From: Gemmatimonadota bacterium
GTDB taxonomy: Bacteria > Gemmatimonadota > Gemmatimonadetes > Longimicrobiales > Gaopeijiaceae
Length of the DNA stretch: 64,000 bases
Reading direction: 5' to 3'
NCBI GenBank assembly: GCA_007121455.1
Contig: SKKN01000035.1
Span: 62,001 to 126,000 of the forward strand
The notes below the pieces were generated by a model. That model saw only the letters and a program-made list of their open reading frames with translations, ran no database searches and was not told the DNA's origin. Positions 53,588 to 63,971 of the stretch are shown in pieces. The translations under genes and the position numbers were made by a program. Position 1 is the first letter of the stretch; each line of letters starts with the position of its first letter.

Positions 53588-54673
53588 TCAGGCTCCCGGA
53601 TCTCCCTCCGCCAACACCCACCCCCCATCCGTCACCTCTCGAACGTCGACCTCCGGTCCATCGGGGAATCCCAACCGAGCCCGTCCCGGAATCTCCAGCT
53701 CCCTTCTCACGTATCCGAGACCCACGGTCTGGCCGAACCGGGGGGAGCGAACCGCGCTCCTCACCTCTCCTGCCCCGCGGGAACGCCCGTCGATATAGAG
53801 CTCCGTGCCGGGCTCCGGAGGAGCGACGTCGCCCAGCAGCAGGCCCCGGAGATGCCGATTCACCTTCCCGCGGTCGCGGATCCGGATGATCACCTCCTGT
53901 CCGGTGTAGCAGCCCTTCCCGTGATCGATCGCCCGCTCTTCCAGCCCCGCCTCCAGGGGAATCGTGCTCTCGTCCAGCTCCTCCCCGAAAACGGGCCGCC
54001 CGGATTCGATTCGAAGCACCCTCTCGACTTCCTCTCCCAGCACGGGAAGCCCTGCGCCCTCGAGACGGCCGCGAAGTTCCACGATTGCGCTCCGTCGGCC
54101 CAGAACGTCGAACGCGGGTACCGCGCCGGCCCACGCCCGAAGGACCCGGATGGAGTCCGTGTGCGGCCGGTCCCGGTCGGGATAGGCCACGAAAGCGTCC
54201 TCCTCCATCTGCTCGAGCGTCGCGCTGTCGGACGCCAGGCCCTCCCCCACGAGCGTTTCCGCGGCAGCGGGCCCCACCACCGTGAGCATCCCGGTCTCCC
54301 CGGCAAGGTCATCGACGGTGGCGAAGCGCGGAGGCAGGTACTTTCCGAAGTACGCCATCGTACCCTCGAGCCCGGCAGCCGGGAGGTCGAGGAGAAAGGC
54401 CTCCACCTCCCCTTCGAGGCGGATGAGCCTCAGCTCCGTGACCATCTTTCCCTTCGGTGTCAGGATTGCGGCGTAGCGCGCTCGACCGCGCACCCGGGAA
54501 CCTTCGTCTTCAGGCTCCGGCGCATCGGGGAGGCGGTTCGTGACGATCCCGGCCAACATCTGAGCCGGAGCCCGCCCGTGGAGCAGAAGCCGGCCGCGGT
54601 CGTTCCGGTCCACGAGCGCGGCCCGCTCGACCGCCTCCCGATATCCCTGAGGCACTGCACTCTTCTCACTCAC
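53588..54673 (-). CDS. ygfZ: YgfZ/GcvT-like folate-binding protein
   Basis: 361 residues. The GcvT-like fold with the YgfZ signature K-G-C-Y-T-G-Q (HGKGCYTGQEVIIRIRDRGKVNRHLRG, about 245-270) identifies the tetrahydrofolate-dependent iron-sulfur cluster maintenance protein rather than the glycine-cleavage T protein. It would support clusters such as those of ActB. GTG start; the stop of the SirB1-family gene overlaps it (GTGA). It converges on ypdA with a 15-bp gap. Confidence 0.88.
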   Translation of the reverse strand: MSEKSAVPQGYREAVERAALVDRNDRGRLLLHGRAPAQMLAGIVTNRLPDAPEPEDEGSRVRGRARYAAILTPKGKMVTELRLIRLEGEVEAFLLDLPAAGLEGTMAYFGKYLPPRFATVDDLAGETGMLTVVGPAAAETLVGEGLASDSATLEQMEEDAFVAYPDRDRPHTDSIRVLRAWAGAVPAFDVLGRRSAIVELRGRLEGAGLPVLGEEVERVLRIESGRPVFGEELDESTIPLEAGLEERAIDHGKGCYTGQEVIIRIRDRGKVNRHLRGLLLGDVAPPEPGTELYIDGRSRGAGEVRSAVRSPRFGQTVGLGYVRRELEIPGRARLGFPDGPEVDVREVTDGGWVLAEGDPGA

Positions 54674-55551
54674 TCGTCCTCCCCTTCAGGACCCACGTCC
54701 TCTCCCCGCTCCAATCGCACCACGAGATCCCGCACCCGGGGAGCGTCCCCGGCATCCGGGGCACGCTCCAGATAGGTCTCCAATTCTTCGATCGCCTCCT
54801 CGTGTCGACCCATCCGGGCAAGCAGCGCCCCACGGTCTCGCGTCTCCCCCATCGCATCGGGACGGAGGAGCAAGAGGCGCTCCACCGCGTCGAGAGCCCT
54901 GGAGTCATCCTGGAGCTTCATGTAGATGCCCTTGAGGTTCGTGAGAAGGCGGACGAGCATCTCCCTCCGGCCCGCGCTTCGCAGAAACCCCGGACGGAGA
55001 CGAGCCGCTCCTCCATAGACGCGGTCCAGCAGCTCCTGCGCTTCGTCCTCGAACCGGATCCGGCCGCGGTCGAAGGGATCGATGAGCAACCGGACGCCGG
55101 TCCCCCGGAACCGAACGAGGAAGTGCCCCGGAAAGTTCACCCCCTCGAGGGGGAGATCGAGGCGCCATCCGACCTCGAGCAAGACGATCCCGAGAGTGAG
55201 CGGGATCCCGGAGCGGCGGTCCAGGACCTCGTTCAGAAAGGAGTTCCGGGGGTCGTAGTACGCTTCCCGATTGCCCCGGAAGCCATGGCGCTCGTAGAGA
55301 ATGCGCGACACCTCCTGTAGCACGACGAGAGGTGCCGTTTCGTCGTCGAGACGGTCCTTTACCTCTTCGGCGAGCTGGTCGAGGCGCAGCAGGTACCGCT
55401 CCACCGGAAGCTGGACATGCTCCTCCTTGGCGACGAGCAGGGCAGCTCGGGCGAGCTCCACACTTTCGTCCGGCCCCTCGATGGTGCGGGCGAACAGCTC
55501 CCGCGGCGTTGGAATGAGCCCACTCACCTGAATTCCACTCTCCCGTTGCAT
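54670..55551 (-). CDS. SirB1-family transglutaminase-like protein with TPR region
   Basis: 293 residues. A SirB1/transglutaminase-like core (about 70-190; FLNEVLDRRSGIPLTLGIVLLEVGWRL, then GVNFPGHFLVRF, then LLIDPFDRGR) is followed by TPR-like helices (ALDAVERLLLLRPDAMGETRDRGALLARMGRHEEAIEELETYLERAPD). This is the known SirB1/YchA arrangement. The biochemical role is undetermined: the fold is cysteine-protease-like, but the catalytic Cys is not evident here. The ATG at 55551 (MQRESGIQ) was selected over longer frames without conservation. Coupled to ygfZ. Confidence 0.85.
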   Translation of the reverse strand: MQRESGIQVSGLIPTPRELFARTIEGPDESVELARAALLVAKEEHVQLPVERYLLRLDQLAEEVKDRLDDETAPLVVLQEVSRILYERHGFRGNREAYYDPRNSFLNEVLDRRSGIPLTLGIVLLEVGWRLDLPLEGVNFPGHFLVRFRGTGVRLLIDPFDRGRIRFEDEAQELLDRVYGGAARLRPGFLRSAGRREMLVRLLTNLKGIYMKLQDDSRALDAVERLLLLRPDAMGETRDRGALLARMGRHEEAIEELETYLERAPDAGDAPRVRDLVVRLERGEDVGPEGEDE

Positions 55552-55680
55552 CGCCGCCGGGGCGGCCTCCTGAACCCACCGTGAAGCTCTCGCTTTCCCC
55601 CCTCCCCATCCAAACCCTACATTGCGACCGTGGCAGTGCCCGCCGGAGGTTTCGCCAGACGCACACCCCAAGGAGGGAGA

Positions 55681-56493
55681 ATGATGCGTACCCTCGCCCT
55701 CGTCACGGTTTCCGTTTTCATGTTCGGCTGCGGAGAAGGCGCTCCGCCTCCCGAAGGGGAGGCTCGCGAGCCGGCTCAGAGCGTGACCGACCCCTCAGCA
55801 GGGATCCAGGACCCCGACGTCCGCCAGGTCCACGAGCGGATGATGGAGGCGATGGCTCCCGGTGGAGGATGGGAAGAGGCCCGCTACATCACCTTCGATT
55901 GGATCGTCCGCCGGGAAGGAGGCGATCAGCTCCGCCGTTCCCACGAGTGGGATCGCTGGGACGGGAAGGTGCGCGTGAGCCAACCCTCCGATGACGGTCA
56001 GGTGACCGCGCTCTTTTCACTGGACGCACCGGAGAATGGCGAGGTCTGGGTCGACGGGGAGCGACAGGAAGGCGAGGCGGCCGGGGAGCTGCTCGCGGGC
56101 ACCCATCGTTCCTTCATCAACGATTCGTACTGGTTCCTGATGCCGTACAAGTGGACGGACCCGGGAGTGACGCTCGAGTATCTCGGTGAGCAGACCGATG
56201 ACGAAGGTCGTGACTGGGAGGTCGTGGAGCTCCATTTCGACGAAGTCGGCCTCACCCCGCAAAACAGGTACCGCGCGTTCGTGAACCCGGAGACGGACCT
56301 CATGGAGCGCTGGCACTTCATCCGCGATGCGGAGAGCGAACCGGCACCGACGGATTGGGCGAACTGGCAGACCTTCGGGCCCATTCGGCTGCCGACGGAG
56401 CGTCTCGCGGACGGGGTGCCCAGAATCACATTCGAGAACATCCGTGTCGAGCGGGAGATACCCGGCAGCGCCTTCCAGCCGCCCTCCGGCTGA
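55681..56493 (+). CDS. Putative lipoprotein of unknown function
   Basis: 270 residues. A lipoprotein signal (RTLALVTVSVFMFGC, Cys17) leads into a Pro/Glu-rich linker, then a soluble domain with many Trp/Tyr residues (YITFDWIVRREGG, SYWFLMPYKWTDPGVTLEYLGEQ, DWANWQTFGPIRLPTERLADG). The pattern resembles LolA/LolB- or DUF6503-like outer-membrane-lipoprotein folds, but I cannot name the family. ATG at 55681, directly after GGAGGGAGA; a second ATG follows immediately. Divergent from the SirB1-family gene, convergent with lon. Confidence 0.7.
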   Translation: MMRTLALVTVSVFMFGCGEGAPPPEGEAREPAQSVTDPSAGIQDPDVRQVHERMMEAMAPGGGWEEARYITFDWIVRREGGDQLRRSHEWDRWDGKVRVSQPSDDGQVTALFSLDAPENGEVWVDGERQEGEAAGELLAGTHRSFINDSYWFLMPYKWTDPGVTLEYLGEQTDDEGRDWEVVELHFDEVGLTPQNRYRAFVNPETDLMERWHFIRDAESEPAPTDWANWQTFGPIRLPTERLADGVPRITFENIRVEREIPGSAFQPPSG

Positions 56494-56521
56494 CCCCGCA
56501 AACGGTGGCGGGGGCCTCCCT

Positions 56522-59125
56522 TCAGACCCTCGCCACCGACTCGGAGCCGGTGCGGCCCGATCCCTTTTCCGGCCTCCCGTCCTTCTCTCCCGCAACGCTG
56601 ATCGCGATCTCCATCACCTCGTCCAGGGTGGCGACGGGGTGCACGGTGAGGCGCTCCTTCACTTCGTCGGGGATCTCCTCGAGGTCGGGCTCGTTCTCGG
56701 CCGGCAGGACGATCTCATAGATCCCGGCACGCACGGCACCCAGCACCTTCTCTTTGACTCCCCCGATCGGTAGCACCCGTCCGGTGAGCGTGAGCTCCCC
56801 GGTCATTGCCACGTCCCGCCGGACCTTCTTCCCGGCAAGGGCGGAGACGAGCGCAACGGCCATCGTGATGCCGGCGGAGGGACCATCCTTCGGGATCGCG
56901 CCCGCGGGCACGTGGATGTGCACTTCGGTGCCTTCGAGCCGCTTCTCCGGGATGCCGAGCATCCGGTGGTTGCTCTTCGCGTAGCTCCACGCTGCCCGGC
57001 CGGATTCCTTCATCACGTCGCCGAGCTGCCCCGTGAGAACCAACCCACCTTCACCCGGCATGACACTCGCTTCCACGAACATGATGTCCCCCCCCATCGG
57101 GGTGTAGAACATCCCTGTCGCCACGCCGACTGCGTGCTCGGTCCGCATCCGCTCGGGCTGAACCCGCGGACGCCCGAGCAGCTCCCTCAGGTCGTCCGAC
57201 TCCACGGTCATTTTGTCCACCTCGGCCGCGGCGATCTTCCTTGCCACCTTGCGGGCGACCTTGCCCAGCTCCCGTTCGAGCTGACGGACCCCGGCCTCGC
57301 GTGTGTACTTCGCGACCACCTCCTTGATCGCGTCCTCCGAGAGGTTCAGCTCTTCCTTGTCCAGGCCGGCTTCCTTCCACTGACGCCCGAGGAGGTACCT
57401 CTTCGCGATCTCCAGCTTTTCCTGCTCCGTATAGCCGGAAAACTCCACTCGCTCCATCCGGTCCAGGAGGGGCGCCGGGATCCGATCGGCGTAGTTGGCG
57501 GTCGCGATGAAGAGGACCTCCGAGAGATCGAACGGAATTCCGAGGTAGTGATCGGTGAAGTTCTGGTTTTGTGCAGGGTCCAGGACCTCCAGGAGAGCCG
57601 CGCTCGGATCCCCCTGGAAGGAGACCCCCAGCTTGTCCACCTCATCGAGCAGGAAGACCGGGTTCTTGGCTTTCACCTGACGCATCCCCTGGAGGATACG
57701 GCCGGGCATCGCCCCTACGTATGTCCGCCTGTGTCCCCGGATGTCCGCCTCGTCGCGCGCTCCACCCAGGGAGATCCGGACGTACTTCCGGCCGAGAGCC
57801 CGGGCGATCGACTGCGCGATGCTCGTCTTTCCCACACCCGGCGGGCCGGTGAAGAGCAGGATGGGTCCCCGCCCGGTCGTCTTCATGAAGGGAGCCGGCT
57901 GATCGTCACCAGGGTCGGGTTCCGGGTCCTTCCCCTGGCTCTCGGATCCGGCGGACTCTCCGACCACGGGCGCTTCCTCGGTCGCTATCCCGTTCCCCGA
58001 TCCGTCCTGCTCGCCGTTCTCCTCCTGCGGCCGGACTTCGGCGGGGACCGGCTCTGCCTCTACCACCTCCTCCTCTTCCTCGAAGCCGACATCCCGCTCC
58101 ATCTGAAGCTTCCGTACAGCCAGGAACTCGAGGACGCGATCCTTGACGTCCTCGAGACCGTAGTGGTCCTCGTCCAGGATCTTTGCAGCGAGATGAAGAT
58201 CGATCTTGTCATCCGTGCGATCACTCCACGGAAGCTCCGTCACCCACTCGAGAAACGTGCGAATCACCTGATATTCGGCTGATTGAGGGCTGGTGCGCTC
58301 GAGGCGCTTCAGCTCGCGCTCCACCTCCTGACGTCCACTCTCGGGCAGGTCCAGCTCTTCGATTCGCGTCCTCAACTCGTCGACCTCGCTGCGCTCGTCC
58401 TCGTCGCCGAGCTCTCGCTGGATCTGTTTGAGTTGCTCCCTGAGGAGCATCTCTCGCTGCCGCTCCCCGAGCTCCTCCTGGACCTTCGCCTGGATGTCTT
58501 CCTGGGCATCGATCCTGGCCAGTTCCCGTTCGACGGCGACGAGGCTGCGTCGCATCCGGTCCTCGTCGTCCAACACCTCGAGGAGCTTTTGCTTGTCGGG
58601 GGTCGGCAGCTCGAGATAGAACGAGACGAGGTCGGCGAAGGAGCCGGGCTCATCCACGCCCTGGATGAGCTGATTCAGGGCCTCGGCCGGAACTCCGCGC
58701 CGGGTTCCAAGCTCCGCTGCTCGATCCCGAAGCTCCTTATCGAGGGCCTGGAAAGCGGGCGCATCGGGATCACGGGGAGGCACCGTCTCGAGCTCGGCGA
58801 GCGAGGCCATGAGCATGCCCTCGTCCTCCGTCTCGTACTCCACCGCCTCCGCACGGCCTTCGCCCTGCACCAGGAGTTGGACCCCGCCCCGGACCCGATG
58901 GGTCTGGATGACGCGGACTACGGTGCCCACACGATAGAGGATCTCCGCGGTGGGCTCATCCGCGTTCTCACGCTGCGCGACCGCGAACAGCTTCCGGTCC
59001 CGCTCCAGGGCCTCCTGGACCGCCGCTACCGTTCCCGGACGCCCAGCGGAGATGGGGACAGCGACGCCGGGATAGACCACTGTATCCCGCAGAGGAAGCA
59101 CGGGAAGCGAGAAGCGCTGGCTCAT
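56522..59125 (-). CDS. lon: ATP-dependent protease La (Lon) with acidic insertion
   Basis: 867 residues. The N-terminal LAN domain ([15 protein letters not shown]) precedes the AAA+ module with Walker A GPPGVGKT (427-434) and [10 protein letters not shown]. The protease domain has catalytic Ser in [11 protein letters not shown] and Lys in [10 protein letters not shown]. It degrades misfolded and regulatory proteins. Between the last helix of the N-domain (AVRKLQ, about 340) and the strand before Walker A (RGPILLF, about 419) lies an extra stretch of about 70 acidic, Pro/Gly-rich residues; E. coli Lon has only a few there. It is low-complexity and probably disordered. Confidence 0.96.
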   Translation of the reverse strand: MSQRFSLPVLPLRDTVVYPGVAVPISAGRPGTVAAVQEALERDRKLFAVAQRENADEPTAEILYRVGTVVRVIQTHRVRGGVQLLVQGEGRAEAVEYETEDEGMLMASLAELETVPPRDPDAPAFQALDKELRDRAAELGTRRGVPAEALNQLIQGVDEPGSFADLVSFYLELPTPDKQKLLEVLDDEDRMRRSLVAVERELARIDAQEDIQAKVQEELGERQREMLLREQLKQIQRELGDEDERSEVDELRTRIEELDLPESGRQEVERELKRLERTSPQSAEYQVIRTFLEWVTELPWSDRTDDKIDLHLAAKILDEDHYGLEDVKDRVLEFLAVRKLQMERDVGFEEEEEVVEAEPVPAEVRPQEENGEQDGSGNGIATEEAPVVGESAGSESQGKDPEPDPGDDQPAPFMKTTGRGPILLFTGPPGVGKTSIAQSIARALGRKYVRISLGGARDEADIRGHRRTYVGAMPGRILQGMRQVKAKNPVFLLDEVDKLGVSFQGDPSAALLEVLDPAQNQNFTDHYLGIPFDLSEVLFIATANYADRIPAPLLDRMERVEFSGYTEQEKLEIAKRYLLGRQWKEAGLDKEELNLSEDAIKEVVAKYTREAGVRQLERELGKVARKVARKIAAAEVDKMTVESDDLRELLGRPRVQPERMRTEHAVGVATGMFYTPMGGDIMFVEASVMPGEGGLVLTGQLGDVMKESGRAAWSYAKSNHRMLGIPEKRLEGTEVHIHVPAGAIPKDGPSAGITMAVALVSALAGKKVRRDVAMTGELTLTGRVLPIGGVKEKVLGAVRAGIYEIVLPAENEPDLEEIPDEVKERLTVHPVATLDEVMEIAISVAGEKDGRPEKGSGRTGSESVARV

Positions 59126-59585
59126 CGAAACCTCTACCTTTCAAAAGGAAACCGGAGCGTGCGACGCCCCGCTTTTCTGCAGTTCATTCGGAATTCGCAT
59201 CGCCTCCGGATTGCGGAGGCCGTTCGTACCAACATGCACAAAGCCTGCCAGGAGAAATGGCCGCGGAAGGTGCCCATCTTGCAGGAAATACAGGGCCGCA
59301 GCCCCTCCTTTCTGCCAAAATGGCTCGAAAACTCCGGTGACTTCGAATCTCCCTCCGTGAAAGCGTCCACCCCCACTCTACGTTGACCCATCCATCGGCT
59401 CGACGCCACCGGGGCGCGGCCGCACGCGTTCAAACTCTCGAATTCTTCGAGTAATCCGCTCGCCAGGAGCCTTTCCAGGGGGTGCGCTTTCCTCGATGGC
59501 TTGCCCCGACGATCCCTCGGGCCACTTCGGGGTGAAAGGTAGAGAGGCCCTTGCGCATCGTAACCGGCTCGGATGAGATCAGCCC
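59126..59585. other. 460-bp divergent intergenic region lon / site-2 protease
   Basis: No gene is supported. A 6-bp hairpin (CCTCCG/CGGAGG, 59201-59217) lies in the lon leader. I found no CIRCE element and no clear -35/-10 pair for either gene, only weak candidates. The region presumably holds both promoters. Confidence 0.45.
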
Positions 59586-60842
59586 ATGCCCACGAAGCCC
59601 CGAATCCCCCCCGAGAACCCTCCGGCTTCCCCAGAGGCCACCCGCGAACGGGAGGGCAACCCGCGCTCTGAGTCAGCGGCGCCCTTTGCGGGCATCCGGG
59701 CAGGAAGCATCGCCGGGTTCGAGATCACGCTCGACTACTCCTGGTTCATCATCTTCTTCCTGATCTTCGGCACATTCGCCGGAGCGATCCTCCCCGCGCA
59801 CGCCCCGGACCTCGAGTACAGCACCTACCTCCTTCTCGGATTCATCGGCACGACGCTCTTCTTCGCCTCCCTGCTCGGCCACGAACTCGCCCACAGCTTC
59901 GTAGCCCGGTGGAAGGGGGTCGAGGTGGAGGGAATCACCCTCTTCATCTTTGGCGGGATGGCGCGGACGCGAAGTGAGGCCGTGACTCCCGGCGACGAGT
60001 TCCAGATCGCCGGGGTGGGCCCGGTGGCAAGCTTCGCCTTCGCAGCGATCTTCTATGCGATCGCCGTGGTCGGGCGGGCGCAGGGGCTCGCGCCGGGCGT
60101 GCTCGTCCTCGCGGAGTATCTCGCATTCCTCAATTTCCTCCTCGCCGCCTTCAATTTGCTGCCCGGCTTTCCGCTCGACGGCGGCCGCGTGCTTCGAGCC
60201 GCAGTATGGAAGGCGTCGGGAAGCATCCGGCACGCGACGAAGGTTGCCACCACGGCTGGGCGCGTGCTCGGCTACAGCATCATCGGCCTCGGGATCTTCG
60301 CCATCCTCGCCGGGGGGGCCCTGGTGGGGGGGCTCTGGTTCGTCTTCATCGGGTGGTTCCTCAGCCACGCAGCAGGCGCAAGCTACCAGCAGCTCCTCCT
60401 TCGCGAAGTGCTCTCGCACCTCTCGGCGCGTCAGGCGATGACCCCCGATCCGGAGACCGTAACCCCGGACATCACCGTGGAGGTGCTCGTGCGCGACTAC
60501 TTCCTCAAGCGACCCTACAACTCCTTCCCCGTCACGGAGGGTGGCGTCGTCGTCGGCGTCGTGACCCTTTCCCAGGTCAAGGAGACACCTGCGGAAGAAT
60601 GGCCACGCAGGCTGGCGGCGGATATCATGACTCCACTCACCCAAGCAGTCGTCGTCGACCCGGACACACCGATGATCGAGGTGCTCGAGCGGTTCGGCGA
60701 AGGAGGCCAGCGACGGGTGCTGGTCGCGGAGGAGTGGGAGCTCGTCGGCATCATCTCCGCGACGGATGTGGCTCGGTGGCTGGACCGCGCGGCCCTGATG
60801 GAGGGGTCGATGGAGGAGCGCAGCGCCCGAAGCCTCCCATGA
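59586..60842 (+). CDS. Site-2 protease family membrane metalloprotease with CBS domains
   Basis: 418 residues. A disordered Pro/Glu-rich N-terminus (about 35 residues) precedes six or so TM helices with the zinc site H99-E-L-A-H103 and the third ligand Asp in LLPGFPLDGGRVLRA (about 194-208). Two C-terminal CBS domains follow (about 285-410; ARQAMTPDPETVTPD ... DIMTPLTQAVVVDPD). This is the M50B SpoIVFB-like plus CBS class, which cleaves membrane proteins and may sense nucleotides through CBS. The substrate is unknown; an anti-sigma factor would be typical. Confidence 0.92.
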   Translation: MPTKPRIPPENPPASPEATREREGNPRSESAAPFAGIRAGSIAGFEITLDYSWFIIFFLIFGTFAGAILPAHAPDLEYSTYLLLGFIGTTLFFASLLGHELAHSFVARWKGVEVEGITLFIFGGMARTRSEAVTPGDEFQIAGVGPVASFAFAAIFYAIAVVGRAQGLAPGVLVLAEYLAFLNFLLAAFNLLPGFPLDGGRVLRAAVWKASGSIRHATKVATTAGRVLGYSIIGLGIFAILAGGALVGGLWFVFIGWFLSHAAGASYQQLLLREVLSHLSARQAMTPDPETVTPDITVEVLVRDYFLKRPYNSFPVTEGGVVVGVVTLSQVKETPAEEWPRRLAADIMTPLTQAVVVDPDTPMIEVLERFGEGGQRRVLVAEEWELVGIISATDVARWLDRAALMEGSMEERSARSLP

Positions 60843-60861
60843 TCCGGTTTGCGAGTAGCCC

Positions 60862-61743
60862 ATGAGTGATTTTGAACAGGTGGTTCCCCTGGAGCAGCTT
60901 CCCGAAGGTTTCGCGCGACGGCTGGATGATCCGGACCGGGCCGTTCCGGCGGCACGGCCCGCCGCGACCGTCGTTCTCGTACGCGAGGGGCAGGCAGGAA
61001 TCGAGGTTCTTCTGCTCCGCAGGAGCCGAACAGCCGGCTTCGTCCCGGGAGCATTCGTCTTTCCGGGAGGTCGAGTGGACCGGGAGGACGCGGACCCTCG
61101 GCTCCTTCGCAGGACGGATGGCCTCTCCCTCTCGAGAGCCGTTCGTCGTCTCCGTCTCGAAGACGGCGACCCTCCGGCAACTGCTTATTTCCTGGCTTCG
61201 GTACGAGAGACCTTCGAGGAAACCGGCCTGCTCATCGCTCGCGGGAAGGACGGGGAGCCCGCCCCGGCTCCTCGAGACGACGACCGGATCCTGGAACTCC
61301 GGAGGCGACTCCTCACTGGGGACTCCACCTTCGCGGAGGTGCTGGAGACGCTCGACCTCCGCATCGACGCCCGCTCGTTGGAGTACGTAGCCCACTGGAT
61401 CACGCCCGAGGCGGAGCCACGACGCTACGATACCCGCTTCTTCGCGGCCCATGTGCCGGGAAACCGGGAGGAGGTGGTGGCGCCGGCGGAAATCACGAAA
61501 GCGATCTGGATCAGCCCCGCGGACGCCCTGGCACGGAACCGGTCCGGGGAGCTTCCGATGGTCTTCCCGACCCTGAAGACGCTCGACGCGTTTCTCGCAT
61601 TTTCGACACCGGACGAGCTGCTCGAGCACTACCGGAGCCGCTCGATTCCCTCGATCCTTCCGGAGTTCGTCCAGACCGGAGGAGGCGTGGGCCTCAGGAT
61701 TCCCCCGCACCCGGAGGAAGGGCCTTCCGGGGGCCAGGCATGA
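60862..61743 (+). CDS. NUDIX hydrolase, NUDT19/CoA-diphosphatase-like
   Basis: 293 residues. The Nudix box is split: FPGGRVDREDAD (68-77) is separated by about 30 residues from SVRETFEETGLLI (113-125), which supplies the RExxEExG residues. This spacing and the C-terminal WITPEAEPRRYDTRFFAAHVP are typical of the NUDT19/RP2p subgroup, whose members hydrolyse CoA and acyl-CoA. It starts 19 bp after the protease gene and overlaps the transglycosylase start (ATGA), so the three form one transcript. Confidence 0.87.
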   Translation: MSDFEQVVPLEQLPEGFARRLDDPDRAVPAARPAATVVLVREGQAGIEVLLLRRSRTAGFVPGAFVFPGGRVDREDADPRLLRRTDGLSLSRAVRRLRLEDGDPPATAYFLASVRETFEETGLLIARGKDGEPAPAPRDDDRILELRRRLLTGDSTFAEVLETLDLRIDARSLEYVAHWITPEAEPRRYDTRFFAAHVPGNREEVVAPAEITKAIWISPADALARNRSGELPMVFPTLKTLDAFLAFSTPDELLEHYRSRSIPSILPEFVQTGGGVGLRIPPHPEEGPSGGQA

Positions 61744-63971
61744 AAAGGCTGCTCCTCCCCGTCGTCACCACCGCCGTCGCGGCGATCGCCACATCGATGG
61801 GCTGCGTGGCCCCTGCCGAAGGCGGAGACAGCGTACCGGAGCGTGACGCCGTGGAGGCATCCGGAGTCGCGCATCTCTCCGCAGACACGGAGGTACTCCA
61901 CCGGCTCCTCGCCGTCCCTGCCCCGGAGCCGGAAGACGAGGAGAAGGCGCTCGAGCGTCTTCAGGACGCGAACGATCACCTCCGGGCCGATCGACACCGC
62001 GAGGCACTGGACGCCCTCGACGAAGCCCTGCTCCTCATCCCCGCGCTCGATGATTGGGGGCCCGTTTTTCGTGCCGAGGTCCTGGCGGCCCGAGGCGATA
62101 CGGCCGGTGTCGAGGAACAGCTCGCCCTGCTCGTCGAGGGGCCGGAGCTGATGGCACGGTGGGGCTGGGACTTCAGGATGACGGCGGCCGAGGAGGCCGG
62201 CGACCTGGACCGCGTGCTGCTCGTAGCGGAAGCGTGGGTCGAGTCAACCGACGGGAGCGCCACGGAGGCTCGGATCTGGGCCCGCACCGGGAACTTGCTC
62301 GAGGAGGAGGGGGACGAAGAGGAGGCGCGAGAACTCTTCCTCCGTGCCCTCGCGACAGCGCCCCCGTCCCCGGGCGGATTTCGCGCCGCGCGCGCCCTGG
62401 ATGAGATGGGTGGACTCCGATCCGATGAGGAACGAGAGGTCGGAAGGGCGCTGCTTCATCACGGGGAATGGGAGAAGGGACTCGCCCGTCTCTCCAGCCA
62501 CCTCGACGGGGATGCCCTCTCCTTCGCCGAAAAGTCGGAGCTGCGGCTCGCTCTGGGTGATGCCCTCTACCGGATGCGAAGGTACGGGGACGCGGAGGCG
62601 CTCCTGCGACCACTCACTCGAGCGGATGGTCCAACCGAGACGCTCAAACGGGCGCTCTATCTGAAAGGCCGCTCGCAGCTCGGGCGGGGGAATGACGAGG
62701 CGGCTCGAGCCTCCCTGGGCCGACTCGCAGACCTCCATCCCGAGGCTCCCGAGACGCGAAGTGGCCTCTTGCTGCTCGCCGAGCGGGACGTAGGGGCGGA
62801 TCGCACCGAACGCGCCCGCGGGCACTTCGAGCGACTCTTCATCGCTGGGGTCGACTCTCCCGCTGCCGAGTTGGCGGCTGTACGCTTCGCGAGCATGGAT
62901 TACCTGCAGGGCGCGTACGAGACCGCCGCCCGCACCTTCGACGAGTACTCCCGCAGCAGCATGCGAACGGCAGGCCGCCAGCAGGGCGCCTACTGGGCGG
63001 CCCTGACCCTCGAGCGACAGGACCGGAGCGAAGAAGCGGAGGAGCGGCTTCGGACCACCTACGATGCCGAACCTCTCTCCTTCTACGGAGTGCTGGCGGG
63101 TGAACGCCTCGGAAAGCCGATCCTGCCGAGCGACCTGCCGGCCGGCCCGCCGGAGACGTCCGATCCAGCCCTCGAGAACGCGTACCGGAACGCGCTGGTG
63201 CGGATTGAAGCGCACCGATTCGTCCCGACGGCCGGGTCCCTCGCCTACGAGTCGGAGCGTCTGCAGTCGTACTTCGAGTCACTCGGTGATGAAGCTCTTT
63301 ACGGGTACGCGGAGCACCTGATCGGTCACGGCCAGCCGATGCGCGGCATCCTGATCGGCCGACATATCCAGCGACGTGAAGAGGGGTTGAACCTCCGCCT
63401 GCTCAGGATCGTCTATCCCTTCCCTCACAAGGAGGCCGTGGTCCGCGACGCCCGTGCCCGAGGCCTCGATCCCTTCTTCGTCGCCGGGCTCATCCGCCAG
63501 GAATCGATGTTCGAGACGAGAATCCGAAGCGGCGCCGGAGCCGTGGGGCTCATGCAGATCATGCCGGCAACCGGCGGGGATCTCGCGAGGGAGCTCGGCA
63601 TCAGCGGCTTCACCACCGATTGGCTCCAGGATCCAGAGGTGAACGTCCGGATGGGCACCCACTTCCTCGCCTCGCTCATCCGGCGCTTCGACGGGAACGT
63701 CGTCGACGCTCTGGCCGGCTACAATGCCGGACCCACCCGCGCGCGGAACTGGAGGGGACTTCCCACGTACCGCGATCCGGATGTCTTCGTGGAGCATATC
63801 CCCTTCCGCGAGACCCGCAACTACGTGAAGGTGGTCCAGCAGAACGCCCGAATCTACGCGGGGCTCTATGGATGCGGGGACTTCGCTCCCTGCACCGGCA
63901 TGTCCTATGCGACCTACGTTCGGGAGCGGGCCGGGGGAGCAGCCGGCACGGTGGGGCCAGGCTCGGAATAG
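61740..63971 (+). CDS. Soluble/lipoprotein lytic transglycosylase (Slt-like, SLT domain)
   Basis: 743 residues. A lipoprotein signal (LLLPVVTTAVAAIATSMGC, Cys at 22) is followed by a long helical TPR/superhelical region (about 40-560) and the C-terminal SLT catalytic domain: GLIRQESMFETRIRSGAGAVGLMQIMP (catalytic Glu in RQES, about residue 588), then LAGYNAGPTRARNW. It cleaves peptidoglycan to 1,6-anhydromuropeptides during wall remodelling. The architecture matches E. coli Slt70/tetratricopeptide Slt enzymes but with a lipid anchor. The start overlaps the NUDIX stop (ATGA). Confidence 0.94.
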   Translation: MKRLLLPVVTTAVAAIATSMGCVAPAEGGDSVPERDAVEASGVAHLSADTEVLHRLLAVPAPEPEDEEKALERLQDANDHLRADRHREALDALDEALLLIPALDDWGPVFRAEVLAARGDTAGVEEQLALLVEGPELMARWGWDFRMTAAEEAGDLDRVLLVAEAWVESTDGSATEARIWARTGNLLEEEGDEEEARELFLRALATAPPSPGGFRAARALDEMGGLRSDEEREVGRALLHHGEWEKGLARLSSHLDGDALSFAEKSELRLALGDALYRMRRYGDAEALLRPLTRADGPTETLKRALYLKGRSQLGRGNDEAARASLGRLADLHPEAPETRSGLLLLAERDVGADRTERARGHFERLFIAGVDSPAAELAAVRFASMDYLQGAYETAARTFDEYSRSSMRTAGRQQGAYWAALTLERQDRSEEAEERLRTTYDAEPLSFYGVLAGERLGKPILPSDLPAGPPETSDPALENAYRNALVRIEAHRFVPTAGSLAYESERLQSYFESLGDEALYGYAEHLIGHGQPMRGILIGRHIQRREEGLNLRLLRIVYPFPHKEAVVRDARARGLDPFFVAGLIRQESMFETRIRSGAGAVGLMQIMPATGGDLARELGISGFTTDWLQDPEVNVRMGTHFLASLIRRFDGNVVDALAGYNAGPTRARNWRGLPTYRDPDVFVEHIPFRETRNYVKVVQQNARIYAGLYGCGDFAPCTGMSYATYVRERAGGAAGTVGPGSE

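Noticed and set aside
59230-59250. Sigma-54-like -24/-12 element (GG-N10-GC) upstream of lon on the minus strand
   Set aside because: The GG/GC spacing fits, but the flanking bases match the consensus only partly. Such matches arise by chance in GC-rich sequence, and no enhancer-binding regulator is nearby.
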